In this document: one piece after another, positions 45,665-57,347 of the stretch | Position numbering within the stretch: the first letter of the stretch is position 1 | Layout: each line of letters opens with the position of its first letter | Assembly: GCA_023014365.1 (NCBI GenBank) | Contig: JAEBUN010000015.1 | Location: 434,001 to 498,000, forward strand | Direction: 5' to 3' | Length of the DNA: 64,000 bases | Origin: Lepiota brunneoincarnata | Taxonomy: Eukaryota; Basidiomycota; Agaricomycetes; Agaricales; Agaricaceae | The notes under the pieces: model-generated | The model's input: only the letters and a program-made list of their open reading frames with translations | What the model was told of the DNA's origin: nothing | Databases searched by the model: none | Translations under genes and position numbers: made by a program

Positions 45665-46498
45665 TCATACAGAAGATAGCATCGGAGCACATCCATTGTT
45701 TATCACGACTCTAGAATCATCTGTGAAGTCCTAAGAATGATAGATTCCATGTCAGTTGCGCAAAGGAAAACTTACACGGCGGAACTCTGGTCGTACAAGA
45801 TCAGCATAAGAATAGACCGAGAGCAAGGGGAAACAACACACCCATATAATTGATTTCACCATCACCATCAGAATCAGCCTCTGAGATCATTATTTTGAGC
45901 TCGCTATCCGTGAGTTTTTCTCCAAGCTTGTGCATCACCCGCTTGAGCTCATCAATACTGATCGTCCCACTGCCATCCCTATCGAACACGTTGAACGCCT
46001 CCCAGATCTCTTCTTCGCCAGAGGCTTTTGATCTGGCACCCATGAGCTTGAGGAACTCTTCAAAGTCAATGTTACCGTCTCCATTGACGTCGATGCTTTT
46101 CACGATATCATCTAGCTCGGCTTGCGTCGGATCCTGACCCAGGTCGCGCATGACGGCACCGATCTCCTGGGGGGAGATGGTACCGTTCCCATCTAGGAAT
46201 GGGGTCTGTAAGCTTCGGCGGTCGTAGAGAAGAAGCTAAAGTATGCACCTCTGTCGAAGAGGTTAAAAGACTCTTTGTATGCTGTCGCTCCGACCTGAGC
46301 TTATGGGCGCGGTTCCAGGAAGAGAATAACAAACCAGCGATTTCTTCTACTCAGCGTCAGCAAGGGACAAGCAGAACAGGGGCAGGGGGGAACGCACCAT
46401 CAGGGAGGTCGGGCTTAGGATCCACAGTAATCGATCAGTGTTTCGGGTGAGAAGCAAGCGCTCAAGCAACATACAATCTCCACGCTGAGAGGAGGCAT
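45665..46498 (-). CDS. Divergent calmodulin-like EF-hand protein, with a phase problem at one junction
   Basis: A four-EF-hand protein of calmodulin type. EF loops seen: [15 protein letters not shown] (hand 1, across an intron), [20 protein letters not shown] (hand 2), [20 protein letters not shown] (hand 3) and [15 protein letters not shown] (hand 4). It differs from the canonical calmodulin at 47956 throughout. The N-terminus is assembled from short exons ([13 protein letters not shown]). At the intron inside hand 1 the upstream exon ends in phase 2 (TTC GAC AG|GTGCAT) while the next exon must be read from phase 1 (AT GGG AAC), so the junction is off by one; in the canonical gene the intron sits at this same place in correct phase. 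This may be a 1-2 base loss, an error, or a splice site I misplace. The 3' end (after EFRR) is uncertain; the stop used is at 45665. Confidence 0.6.
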
Positions 46499-47020
46499 TC
46501 TGGTTGAGTTTTGAGGGAAAGGTACAAGTGGTAGACAACAACGAGGGAGAAGCGCTGGGGAAGCTGAATATGTGAGAAGTGGTTTATCTTTAGCCTTGGT
46601 GGGCGGTTAATGTTTTGGGTACATCACATCCGACCCTTACATCTAACACCGCTCAGCACGGACTGACAGAACTTCCGCAGTTGACGTACCCGAATTCCAG
46701 GGCATGGTTTGATAGACTATAGACGCTCGTGACAGGGGAGGGACTGTACCCATTCGGGTCCGGAAGGAGGAGGCCTCGATTAGCACATAAGTATAGTGGA
46801 CTGAAGATAGTAACTCCACTTCATCCCCTTCCTAATTTGATTCATGTCTATCGCTTGGAAATCTATTTTCTGTGCAAAGCCGAGGCCTAGAGGTACAATT
46901 GCTATTGGGATTATGCTACAATTGTGAAAGAATAAAGCGTCCTAATAAGCAGGCACATGGACCACACTGATAGCCACTAAGGTTTCATACAATCAGCCAC
47001 CCGCATCCGATCGAATGACA
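46499..47020. other. Spacer within EF-hand cluster
   Basis: About 522 bp holding the promoter of the calmodulin-like gene and the 3' end of the small EF-hand gene. No gene is seen. Confidence 0.3.
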
Positions 47021-47407
47021 CTAGGAGATACGCTCACTTTTAAAATTAAAGAGCTCTTGTGAACTTTCGTACCCAGCTCTTCTGATCTGATCCTCCAACT
47101 CAGAGTCCTCGGTGGATCTCCTATACACACCGGCGACAAAGCTGCCCAGCACCTCTTTGTTGCCAAACCATCCCTTACCAGGATGATATCCCGATCCATC
47201 ATGCTTTGCCTTTTCTAAGGCTTCAAGACACAATTTTTGCCAGAAATCCCACACACGCCTCTCCCAATTTAAAGTATTCGCCAGTTTGACAACTTCCATA
47301 AAATCGAGGTATCCATCTAGGTCTTTGTCGAACTCGAAGAAGAGCCTCTCGAAGTCGCTCGGGGAGATAGGCACAATCCCCGTATTTGTTCTTTGTAATA
47401 ATTCCAT
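47021..47407 (-). CDS. Small EF-hand protein, unknown role
   Basis: A 128-aa open frame with one textbook calcium loop, DKDLDGYLDFME (Asp at positions 1, 3, 5 and 9, Glu at 12), preceded by PISPSDFERLFFEF as the entering helix. The sequence before it (RTNTGIVPI) looks like the second half of a degenerate partner hand, so an upstream exon may be missing. The remainder (WERRVWDFWQKLCLEALEKA, HPGKGWFGNKEVLGSFVAG) is helical and unfamiliar. It sits between the divergent calmodulin-like gene and the canonical calmodulin gene. It may be a decayed or specialised relative. Confidence 0.5.
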   Translation of the reverse strand: MELLQRTNTGIVPISPSDFERLFFEFDKDLDGYLDFMEVVKLANTLNWERRVWDFWQKLCLEALEKAKHDGSGYHPGKGWFGNKEVLGSFVAGVYRRSTEDSELEDQIRRAGYESSQELFNFKSERIS

Positions 47408-47955
47408 CGTGAATAGTTTCCATAGAAAGCGACGCGGTCAGGACCGATGAAAGGGTATTGTAAGATACAAGCCGTGTTTTTTTGTCTTCATCCCGAATTA
47501 GTACGCTGGATCAGAGGAAACGGCATACGGGGAGGTACCAAATAGTCTCAGAGCCGATGCTGAGCTAGTGAGTGCCCCAACATAAATGTCAGCGAAAGGC
47601 GGCGGCTTAGGAGGTAGGTAACGAGTTCCCCGGCGTCGAATGGGGGACATAGCCGTGAAAGGAGGTAGATGTGGAGAGCGAACAAGGCAAAGCCGTGCAC
47701 CCTTATATTCTTCATAAAAACACAATAATAGGCTAGTTACAGTTTCGTTATTATGTAGTGGATTTCTTATGTTTTTGTATGGACCCACAAACACAGGCTG
47801 TCTCAAGTGTGAAGCGTTCAAAACTTGGCCACTTGCTATTTCTGGCACCAATACAGCAACGCGGATATAGCCGAGGAGTGACATAAGTAAACAATCAGTG
47901 TATATATCTTGACGATCACCTCCACGACATCTCCAGCTCTCAACTAGGATCTACC
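47408..47955. promoter_or_regulatory. Calmodulin upstream region
   Basis: About 548 bp upstream of calmodulin. A 128-codon open stretch on the minus strand (47498-47884) has no motif and overlaps the expected promoter, so it is not annotated. A T-run occurs at 47474-47481. Confidence 0.35.
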
Positions 47956-48848
47956 ATGGCCGACCAGTTGGTACGTGCACTCTGTCTTCTCTCATACTGT
48001 GTGCGAACGATCCTGATGATTATCTAGTCCGAAGGTAAAGCTTCGATGCTACAGTGCGATAGACTCGTCCCCCCGGATACTGACTCGATGATGGTTGCTT
48101 TGTTTCTCCGCACCTGGACGCCAAACGCGTAACAGAACAAATTTCTGGTACGCTACACACCATCAATCGCAACTCTAGCCCTGATATCTATTTACCATTC
48201 AGAGTTTAAGGAAGCCTTCTCCCTCTTCGATAAGGGTAAGCATGCCTCCTCACCCCTTCATCAGGCCCACCATCGCTCACCCTTTCTCAAATCAGACGGC
48301 GACGGCACCATCACCACTAAAGAGTTAGGGACGGTCATGCGCTCCCTGGGGCAGAACCCCACGGAGGCCGAACTCCAAGACATGATTAACGAAGTCGATG
48401 CAGACGGGAACGGTACAATTGATTTCCCCGAATTCCTCACCATGATGGCCCGGAAGATGCGCGACACTGATAGTGAGGAGGAGATCAAAGAGGCGTTCAA
48501 AGTATTCGATAAGGATGGAAATGGATACATCAGTGCTGCCGAGTTGAGGCATGTTATGACGAACCTGGGTTTGTGTTTCGTTTTGCTTGCTACGGCACGA
48601 TAGTTGAGGATTTGATCTCCGTATAGGTGAGAAGCTGACAGATCATGAGGTTGATGAGATGATTCGCGAGGCAGACATCGATGGCGATGGCCAAATCAAC
48701 TATGAAGGTGTGTTGTCCCCTATCTCTGCACTTATAGCAACTGACCTTGATTTGCCATTTTGCAGAGTTTGTCAAGGTGCGTACGACGTAAACGGTTTGG
48801 ATCAGTCCAAGTCACTCATTCACATCACAGATGATGCTAGCGAAGTAG
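47956..48848 (+). CDS. CMD1: Calmodulin
   Basis: This is canonical calmodulin, 149 aa. Eight exons (47956-47970, 48028-48034, 48136-48147, 48203-48235, 48296-48568, 48627-48707, 48766-48776, 48831-48848) total 450 nt. All four EF hands are complete: [36 protein letters not shown] and [12 protein letters not shown]; the linker [13 protein letters not shown] and the end FVKMMLAK are standard. The 5' end is fragmented: exon 2 is 7 nt and exon 3 is 12 nt, together giving SEEQIS. All introns are GT-AG. It is a calcium sensor acting through calcineurin, CaM kinases and myosins; lying in a cluster with two other EF-hand genes is notable. Confidence 0.97.
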
Positions 48849-50036
48849 CTGATTATCATCGATTAAATTTAATTCAGTGTATTTTGCTTCCTGCTATCAT
48901 AACCTAGTTTTGTTTGAAATGATGAAGCTACATCCGAAGAGCAGCCCAAACACGGGACGTTTGGATTATGGTAACCGCACATGTTCTATCTCCACAAACG
49001 CTCTGCCCTTGAGAGATCCGAGTAAACGTGTATTATATAGCAACGCAGCCGGCAGTCGGCAATCAGGAAAGATGTTTGCCGTTGGTTTGGTCAGGATACG
49101 GAGCCTTTGGCAGCCATGGGTACTCTCCACATCGAGCACAACGGCCATATATGCTCTAAGAGTACCTTTTTTCGGGCTTTACGCACGTCAAGTAAGGCAC
49201 AGTAGGCGGGTCGTCGTAAACAGGGAGCACGTTGCCAATGCGAACCATACCGGCGAGTAACGTTCAATTCCTGTTGCTACAGTGTGGTTCTGTCAGCTTG
49301 CGGCCGCCTGCTTAGCTGGCAACACAAATGCACGTAAGCTCTCGGATGCTCTCCTATCCGCTGGTCACTAGTATCACGACATAATTACATCCGAAGCCAG
49401 ACGTCTAACAGTGAGTCATCTAAAAATAAGCAACCCCCCCCCCCCCATCCCAGACTCGCGGACGAAAACTCCCCCCGCGCTGTGTCGATGGCTGCGCACC
49501 AGCGGTTGTTGTGGTGGACACAGACAGACAGACAGGCCGTCGCTCGAAACTTCTTACGGCAGGCCGAGAAAGACCAAGGACGTCAACCAAAAGGCAGCGC
49601 CCCTCCCCTAGTCTCTTCGCAGAGCACTTACGCCCCTCGCTTGCCAGCGGCTGGATCAAGTACATACATTAGCCGCCGGCCCTTTTGTTCAGCACGGCGC
49701 CGCAAGGGTTGCAGAGCCTGGGTGAAGTGAAGTGAGTAGAGTTCGCGTGAGAACTCGCTCTGGGCATCTCGGCCCTGACCTATCATCTTCAAGTTTCCAC
49801 AGGCACAATCGCTAGGCATTCTGGGAGTCTCTTGGGTCCAAATTCAATGGGCGTCGTGATACGATTCCAAAAAGGAAGGGCGAAGAGGATCCTCGCCCCA
49901 AGTCACTCATTTTCACAAAGCTCTTTGAACACGGGTTTGCCCACTTGTTGAGCTCCACCGTCAACTCTCAAACTTGTTTGCCAGGGGGGTCCAGAATCTT
50001 CTTTCTCATTTGTGGCGGGCACAGCGCAGTTCCCCA
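48849..50036. other. Spacer before the seven-helix array; 13-C tract
   Basis: About 1.19 kb with no supported gene. It contains a run of 13 C at 49434-49446, the longest homopolymer in the window and a likely length-variable site. Open frames at 48877-49260 and 49411-49730 are not convincing. Confidence 0.4.
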
Positions 50037-51559
50037 ATGCCGCCGATGGTGGAGATGGGACACTTCGAAAGGCAGCTGGCCTCTACTCAGCACGCGGATG
50101 GACAACTCCGAGCAGCGTTGAAGGCCCTAGAGCCATTGAACGCATCCACGCTGGTGAGCTCTATTGTTTTGTCTAGCTTCAAGAGGCTGAAGATAGTATG
50201 GGAGGTGGAAATATTTCTATATGGTGTGCTCTTCTTCAGAATCCTGGTTCTATCAGGCCCCAATAGTCTTTATAGGGATCCACTGCGTTCTGTTCGCCAT
50301 TTGCTGCTATGTTTTGTTAAGGAAAAGGACTCCTGTTTGTGTAGGGCTACTGTTGGCCGCGGTTCTTATGTTTGGGTTATCGACAGTGGACGTTGCAATA
50401 TCCCTACGAACGCAACTGCGTGACTTGCCTATGTTCTTTCAGGGGAGGTTAAGTGGGGAGATGGTGGTCAGTCATGTCTTTCCGAAGAATCCCATATTCG
50501 TCGCGAACAAGTAAGTCTCATTTCACTAGATTTCTTTACATGTTTTTTAATGTCATGCTAGCCTTGTCGCGGATCTCTTGCTGGTACGCCAGACCATTTT
50601 AGATTTTAGGTTGGATGAGTAAGTCTGGCTCCAGTTGTACCGTTGTTTCATGGTGTGGGGTTTCCACAAGTACATCTTGTCATTCTCGGTGGTCCTTCTC
50701 TTAGCCGACACCAGTATGTTCTCGTTGTTGTCATTCTAAGATCTTGATCGCTGATGAAAATCCTCATGGAAGTCTGGGGTTGGATAGGAGCGGGAATTCC
50801 AGAATCCTCTGAAGGGGATTATGACCACCTTACGTCCGCGTATTTCTGGTCGGTGTTCTGTGTGAACATCATCATGACGTTCCTTACTGGTGAGGGGAAA
50901 TGTATAGCTACGATGGAGATGCCCAACTCAGGACCCTTGCAGCAGGCCGGATCTGGTGGATTATTAGGCGAGCCCGTCCTTGCATACGTTACCGGGAGTT
51001 GCGTGTGTATAATATGGCAATACTTATACTGTAGGGGTCACATTCATGCTCGGCAGTTTTCAATTCGGGGAACTGACTCGCCTCTATTGGCAGTGTAGAA
51101 TCTGCACTGATTTATTCTATTTTTATTCTCATCACACTCCTTGTTCCAAAGAGCCAACCATATCGAGTGAGCACACATCCAGTCCTATTACAGGGACGAT
51201 CGGTTTACACTTAATAACCAAAGATTATTGCTGTCACTATCATGATGCGCATTGTGGTGAGATTTCCCGGCAAATTTAACTTGCGGACAACTGACGACCA
51301 TCAACCTATGCTCCAGTCAATAATGCCCACTCTCCTGATTGTACAGGTTGCGCTCGGCCGCACGGTTGATGCCTGGTCCACGGAAAGCTTCGTCGCCACC
51401 CAACTCACCACCAGCACTAAAGAATACTCAGCCATGCTCGACACTATGATCACTGCAGGGACATCAACACATGCGAGCGAACTGGCCACCAGAACCTCCT
51501 GCACGCCGGAGTGGAGTGACTCCAAGCTTAACGCGCTGTTAGTCAGAAGGTGCCAGTAG
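50037..51559 (+). CDS. Orphan seven-helix membrane protein, array copy A (looks intact)
   Basis: First member of a tandem family I cannot name, of about 300 aa with seven predicted helices. Start 50037; exon 1 50037-50153; later exons encode VEIFLYG, then IHCVLFAICCYVLLRKR, LSTVDVAISLRTQLRDLPMF, FPKNPIFVAN, LVADLLL, LYRCFMVWGFHKYILSFSVV, LLLADT, VWGWIGAGIPESSEGDY, AYFWSVFCVNIIMTFLT, AGRIWWIIRRARP, YNMAILIL, VESALIYSIFILITLLVPK and SIMPTLLIVQVALGR, ending in a Ser/Thr-rich tail. Junction order and phases match copies D and E. The layout resembles a receptor with a short outside N-terminus and an inside C-tail, but no known receptor signature is present. Confidence 0.75.
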
Positions 51560-52309
51560 TGAATAGTATATAGATTGGCTGGAACAAGGTATCTTGGCTT
51601 ACTGTGTGTATCTTTAGTTGATGTAAATTAGGACCGAACATGACCGAACTTCACGAGTGCTGCCAAGCATTCAGTAGGCGGTCTCCACGGTTTTATAAGA
51701 TACAATTCGGGTTTGTCCTACAATCATCACAACTCATTTGTCCTTCTACCTGAGGCCAGAAATGTCTGTGCGAACGGACCCCCCACCAAGTATTCAGTGT
51801 TTGGTTGTCGCCTCGGTTTCTGAACGCGAACACTGGCGGTATCCAAATTCATCTTTGAGCCCCACCCGTGCTTAAGTGTTATTGGCAGGACGCTTTTCCA
51901 GATGTGGATGTGTTTCTCATTCAAGCTCTTAGGATGGGCTGCAGCAATACGTGACTCTGATGCCATGACTCCTTTCCTTACCCTGCCGATCACTCGATTT
52001 GGGACTTTGAGCTCTTGTGAGTGATACAGAGCGCATCCGGGAAGCCTTAGATGTTGACGTAGTTCGGGAGGGAGGAGACGCTATTGAAGGTCAGTCAGCA
52101 TTTCACGTGGTGGCTGGTGAAAGTACCAAGATATCTCAGTGTCCAGGGTGTGATAAATTAGTCGTCGCTCGCCGATCCTTCTGCCCGGGACGTTCGATAG
52201 ATTATAAAACCTTTCAGCTGGGAACCTGCTTGTTATCAAAAGACTGTGCGTACTTCTACATCATGCTTCGTTTCCCGAGCCGCGTTCTTGCCACAGATAG
52301 CCGGTACTT
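51560..52309. other. Intercopy spacer A-B
   Basis: About 750 bp with no family motif. An open stretch at 52017-52319 (+, 100 codons) just before fragment B has no similarity to the array protein and may be unrelated or decayed exons. Confidence 0.3.
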
Positions 52310-52500
52310 ACCCCTCTAACCAGATATACATTAGCATATATGTATGTATGTGGTCTGTGCTTGCAATGAACGTCGTCATGACATTGCTGACAGGTGAATT
52401 GGATTTGTCCGCTCCCCTGTCCGAAAAAGCTCAAATACTTAATGCGGCTAGGCTGATATGCTCTTCCTGTTTAGGTATAGTGGGTCCTCATACAATTCAA
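52310..52500 (+). pseudogene. Array copy B: isolated exon fragment
   Basis: Only the exon corresponding to helix 5 is recognisable (YVCMWSVLAMNVVMTLLT, followed by a GT donor as in copies A and D, then an AAR-like start of the next exon). The upstream G(I/V)HxVLF and PKNPIFVTN exons and the downstream RIWW exon are absent or beyond recognition. It is a relic. Confidence 0.6.
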
Positions 52501-53243
52501 CCCCGAGGTCTGAGGCCCCAGGTTTTATCACAAAAGCCAGTACACCCTTGACTGCAATGAAAATCACGACCCAGTGTAGAAAGCCTCAGTCTCCAGACAC
52601 TATCCGGGTAATATTTGATTGAGTGGGAGGGCTTAATGGACTGTTCGCTTTCCATTTCTTTTTTGTTTTGTTATCAAGCTGGCGACGTACTTACCGGACT
52701 GTGGTATGTTTTCTTACCCTTCGCTTTATTGCTTAGCAGGTTGGCACCCATCGAAGGCCATTGTTTCCACACTAACGATAGTTAGAAAGGGCCTCAGGTG
52801 GCTCCGAGGGAATTGGGAATCAGGAGAACTCTGAAATAGATGCTCCCAGAGCCGTTTTCGTAGCAACTGGACGTATTGAAACTGACTTCATGTAAGCATT
52901 GAACTTACAGCGATCGTGATCACGTGTACTAACCCCTAAATATATAACGAACCGCGATGTAAACAACCATCTTTCCTTTCTTCTTCATACTATCATCTTC
53001 CCTTACTCCAGTACGCGTATTCTCTCTAATCCGAGTAGACGTTTGTCTCTAATACTAGTGAGCCTACGGGCTTACACTTCAGAATTCAAGGATGTGGGTG
53101 ACTAGCAGACATATTTAACCAGCCAGCACCCGGCGATCAGAGGGGCATACCTTGGTTGACCATCCCTGACAGAACTGTGATATCCGTGAGGTGCCATTAA
53201 TATTTTATGGGGAGTTATTGGTCTACAATAACCTCAGGCCTTC
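52501..53243. other. Intercopy spacer B-C
   Basis: About 740 bp without a recognisable gene or family exon. Confidence 0.3.
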
Positions 53244-54480
53244 AATGATCTAATTCTGGCACGCGCGGTTGCGGCGTGTCATTGACCTGCTGCCACCTTC
53301 GAATGCAACTGTGGTGGTGAGTTCCCTTACGCCAACTCTTCAAGCACGCGGGGCGCTCGTTAATTCGGGACTCATATAGACTGAGATTTTACTCTTCGGT
53401 GCGCCTGGGCTCATCTGCCTGTCACCAGAGGGGTCGTGATTGATTTGGAAAACATTTCTAGGCGTCCATTTGGTTCTCTTCGTTATACGTGTCTATATTC
53501 TCTTCAAAAGAGAAGCTGCACTACGCTACGTGATCCTGGTTTCTGTTATGATCGTGTTCTATCATCTTGCGCTTGATGTTGAAGGATCTACCTGCTTCGC
53601 TTGGCGGAAAACTTACTACGCTTTCAGCGAGCCGGCACATATATTCCAAGAATACCATTTTTGTAACAAATAAGTGAGTTGTTCCCTCTCAACTGTGTAC
53701 CGTTCTCACAGTGGGAATTCATATACAATCTGATTGCGGATCTCCTTTTGGTGATACGTCTTGCCATTATATCCCGCTTCGCACGCTTACTGAATCGAGA
53801 TCTACCGCTGTCACATACATAGTATGGGGGAAACGCCTAACCATCATCGGTATCTCTTCAGCACTTCTGATAGGTGACACCAGTAAGCTTTCTGCGTAAA
53901 TTTGTGTCGTATCCAGCTCACAAGTCTACAAAGTCTGGGGATGGATAGGGGCCGTAACCAATGTAAAATTCACGTCAGCATATCTGTGGTCCATATTCGC
54001 AATGAACGTCCTCATGACGGCACTGACGAGTAAAGTTTGCGTTATTTTACTTCTTCCCTCCAACGACACTCAACTATGAGGCAAGCTGGCCGAATTTGGT
54101 GGGTCGGCCGGAGCATAGTAGGGCTGAGCGGGAAGCGGCACTTGTATGTCCACAACGCAACTATCGCTACTTTGTGCGTCTTTTTATCCCTATTCTCATT
54201 GTCCGGTACTCATAGTCTTTTGGTGTGAACAGGATTGAATATGGGTTGATTTATCCAGTAGTCGTTCTGATAGCGCTCCTTTCCCAGTCCAGTCACCTTT
54301 AGAGTAAGGACAAGCTGGTGTTTAATGAACCAAAAGGCTCAACGGACTCTTGTGGACGAGATGACGATGATTGTTGTGGTCTACTGAACTGTAGTATGTT
54401 CCAACCTCAGTTTGTGGTCGGTAAACTGACACCAGCTATGGGCCATTATGCCTACTCTGGTTGGACTCGGGTGGCGATTT
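53244..54480 (+). pseudogene. Array copy C: decayed seven-helix gene
   Basis: Exons align in order with copy D: VIDLLPPSNATVV, TEILLFG, VHLVLFVIRVYILFKRE, YVILVSVMIVF, LIADLLL, VWGKRLTIIGISSALLIGDT, VWGWIGAVTNV, SAYLWSIFAMNVLMTALT, and RIWWVGRSIVGLSGKRHLYV. Compared with copy D about 30 bases are missing near 53568 (the STADVAIS segment), which shifts the frame, and no in-frame start codon precedes exon 1 (ATG ATC TAA instead). The last exon (IMPTL|VGLGW) has also lost bases. It is a pseudogene. Confidence 0.75.
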
Positions 54481-55802
54481 CGTCCGAACGGGGTGGAGGC
54501 TGCCTCCTGGGGCTGAGGGGTCACCGGTCCAATTGTCCTTGACACGATTCGTGTGTCCGCCGAACATGTCGAAACCGACCAGCATCCCCTGTGCGAAATA
54601 ACGGCTGAAACACAGCGCAGATCAAAGCAGGAGCATGATCAGGGAGGTGCTATCAAAGAAGTGAAAGGTAGCCCACCCTGACAACATTAAACTTTAATGT
54701 ACCCTATCCTGGAGGGGCTTGGGTTGGTTGATATTCCTAGATTGCATTCTCATAGTACCGTCCATCATGTCCTGGATATTCAAGAATATATGCAAGTCAC
54801 CGGGTCGGGGCATCAATTGAATCAGTTCATTATTCTCCGACATAGTATGCTCCTCCTGGAATCAAATTCGTCTCACGCTGATCCGAGAACCCTGCCCCCC
54901 TAGTTCAGAGAGGATCAGTCTCGCCTTGGTAGCTCGAATGCTACCACCTGCGATACTTCTCAAGTTGGAGCCTGCGGTGAGGCATACACTCATGCTCTCA
55001 ACCCAGCGGATGGACCGATCTATCACTTGTGCTGGCTGAAAGCCAACCCACCTTCAGGGGACATTCCCATGATACCGTGGAGTTGGGTGGCTTGGATGTG
55101 TAGGTGAGTGTCATTACGCCATCTCGTGCTGGCACGTCGACAGGACCATACAGTAATATTTCCGTCGATCACGATACATGGCACAAGTATAGACAGTTCC
55201 GCTATCCTCTCAGTCAGACTTTGGCACCTTGTGACCCTCTTTAGTAAACGGTTGACCATACTCTCCCTCCGTGTCGTTCAGTACTATGGTCACAGTTGGT
55301 GCTTGGGAAGAAACTGGCTCCCAAGCTTTTATACTACTAGCGTGGCCGCATTCCCTGCAAACACAACGAGAGATGGCCTCGCCTTTGCCATATCGTCAGC
55401 TTGCTACCTATGTGCTATTCTAGTCGATCGGATTAAGGTTCAAAACAACAGGGCTTCAAATATCCAAGCCCTTGACAACGTTTCAGCGAAGTCTTCGCCA
55501 CAAGATTTGGCCGGTCCGTGAACCAACTTCTCGTCACCTAGAAAACTTTGTTATCAACTCTAGAGTTTTCAAATCGGCGTAATGTGCACGTCCCAGCCGT
55601 CGTTGCATCGGCGGACCAAGTACCTCCTACCAGAGACACTTCGCTGTCGTGTGCATATGGCGAGTTCTGACACGTTCAGTTATGGCGCTCTACCCTGGTT
55701 GGAGACTTATGCCGTAATCCCAATCTTCTCAACAGCATATCACGTATTTGACGAATCTTAAATACCCACTCCCAACCCACCATCGATGGTCTCTTGAGAA
55801 CC
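54481..55802. other. Intercopy spacer C-D
   Basis: About 1.3 kb. An open stretch at 55108-55521 (+, 137 codons) has a hydrophobic segment (FAISSACYLCAILV) but no motif of the array family. It is left unannotated. Confidence 0.3.
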
Positions 55803-57224
55803 ATGTTGACTCCAAGGCAGACTGAGTCTACCCCTCTGGATGCTTTGATACTCCTTGCTGCCCTCGACTTGCTGCCGTCCCTGAATGCGGCACTAGCGGT
55901 GAGCTCTTTATCCAACCTCCACACACGAGACGCCCCTGAGCCAAGACCGGACAGGCCGAGATTTTGCTTTACGGTAAGCCAATCCTCCTGCTACTGGAGG
56001 GACAACGATTGAGTACTATTACAGGTGTACACTTCGTTCTCTTCGCCCTATGTGCCTACATTCTCCTCAGGAGACGAGCCACATTACAATATATGATTCT
56101 GGCTTCTGCTGCTATCATGTTCGCACTTTCCACAGCGGATGTTGCTATTTCTTTGCGCTTGATGTTGAAGGACGTACCTGCTCTACTTCGTGGAAGAATT
56201 ACCACCCTTGCAGTGACTGAACGGGTATATCCTAAGAATCCTATCTTCGTGACAAACAAGTGCGTTCTATCCTCCCAATCATGAAACGATTCTTATAGGA
56301 GAACTTGGCAGCTTAATAGCAGATTTACTTTTGGTGGCGTGCCTTACCATGACCAGAAGTTTCTCACACTCATCGCAATGTTAAGGTTTACCGGTGCTAC
56401 GTAGTATGGGGGAAACGACTCGTTATTGTCGCTATCTCGGTGGTGCTTCTGATAGCTGATACCAGTAAGTGCTAGGCCTTCACCCGTACCTCGACTCAGA
56501 AGCACAAAGTCTGGGGGTGGGTGGGGAATGGGTTACCCTACTCCCTAACAAGAGAAAAGTTTGCCCCAGCATATTTCACATCTGTGCTTATAATGAACGC
56601 CGCGATGACGGCCCTGACAGGTTCGTTGTTGTTTTCGCTCTTATCCCCGACTACACTCAATCATGCAAACAGCTGGTCGAATCTGGTGGATTGCCCGGAA
56701 GACAAAAGGGTTGGTGGGGAGAGAACACCTTCACGTCTACAAGACCGCCATCGCCATTTTGTGAGTTTGCTACTGCCCCCCCTCCGGCGATTGCTGATTG
56801 TTTGCCCTTCATTCTTCCCGGTGCACAGGGTTGAATCTGGGCTCCTTTATTCAATTGTCATTGTGATAGCTTTTTTTGCTCCCCAAGTCACCCCAAGAGT
56901 AGGGAGACACATTGCTCGATCAAGACGGAAGGCTTAATATAATTTTTTTTTCGGGACAAGGTGGTTATGACTGTCGTTGTCTTCCGAATTGTTGTAGGTC
57001 TCTCAACCTCCCACCCCTACATCCAAAGCTAACGCCAGCTCAAGGCCATTGCGCCGGCTCTTATGATAGTCCAGGTGGGCTTGGGTCGGCACTTCTACTC
57101 GACTCATCTGGAAACCAGCATTCAAAATCAAGCCAATGTTGAGGCGACCGTCTCCGATGTTAATAATCCAGCAATCCAACAGACTGCACCCGAGGAACAT
57201 CCAGACGGTCGAGACATAGTGTGA
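55803..57224 (+). CDS. Orphan seven-helix membrane protein, array copy D (intact)
   Basis: Nine exons (55803-55898, 55955-55973, 56025-56259, 56312-56333, 56386-56464, 56510-56620, 56673-56760, 56829-56886, 57045-57224) sum to 888 nt, 295 aa. Helices in order: DALILLAALDLLPSLNAALA, VHFVLFALCAYILLRRR, YMILASAAIMFALSTADVA, NPIFVTNNLIADLLLVYRC, LVIVAISVVLLIADT, YFTSVLIMNAAMTALTAGR, LVESGLLYSIVIVIAFFA and a final short IAPALMIVQVGLG. Conserved islands are YRCYVVWGKR, AGRIWWIAR and VYKTAIAIL. The C-tail (SIQNQANVEATVSDVNN) is polar. The last intron is longer (158 nt) than the rest. This is the best reference copy of the array. No enzyme, channel or known GPCR signature is visible. Confidence 0.8.
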
Positions 57225-57347
57225 TCAAAAGCAAGAAAACTAAGCAGTGAAGTGTTACTAAGGATACAGGAAATGGCTCACCTTGATAATCAAACTAGAA
57301 TTTCGTAGATCTTCCAGATAGGCGACGGGCACGGTTGGTTCCAAACG

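Noticed and set aside
47498..47884. 128-codon minus-strand frame upstream of calmodulin
   Set aside because: Overlaps the calmodulin promoter region and has no motif.
49434..49446. 13-C homopolymer as a regulatory element
   Set aside because: Notable only as a length-variable tract; no evidence of function.
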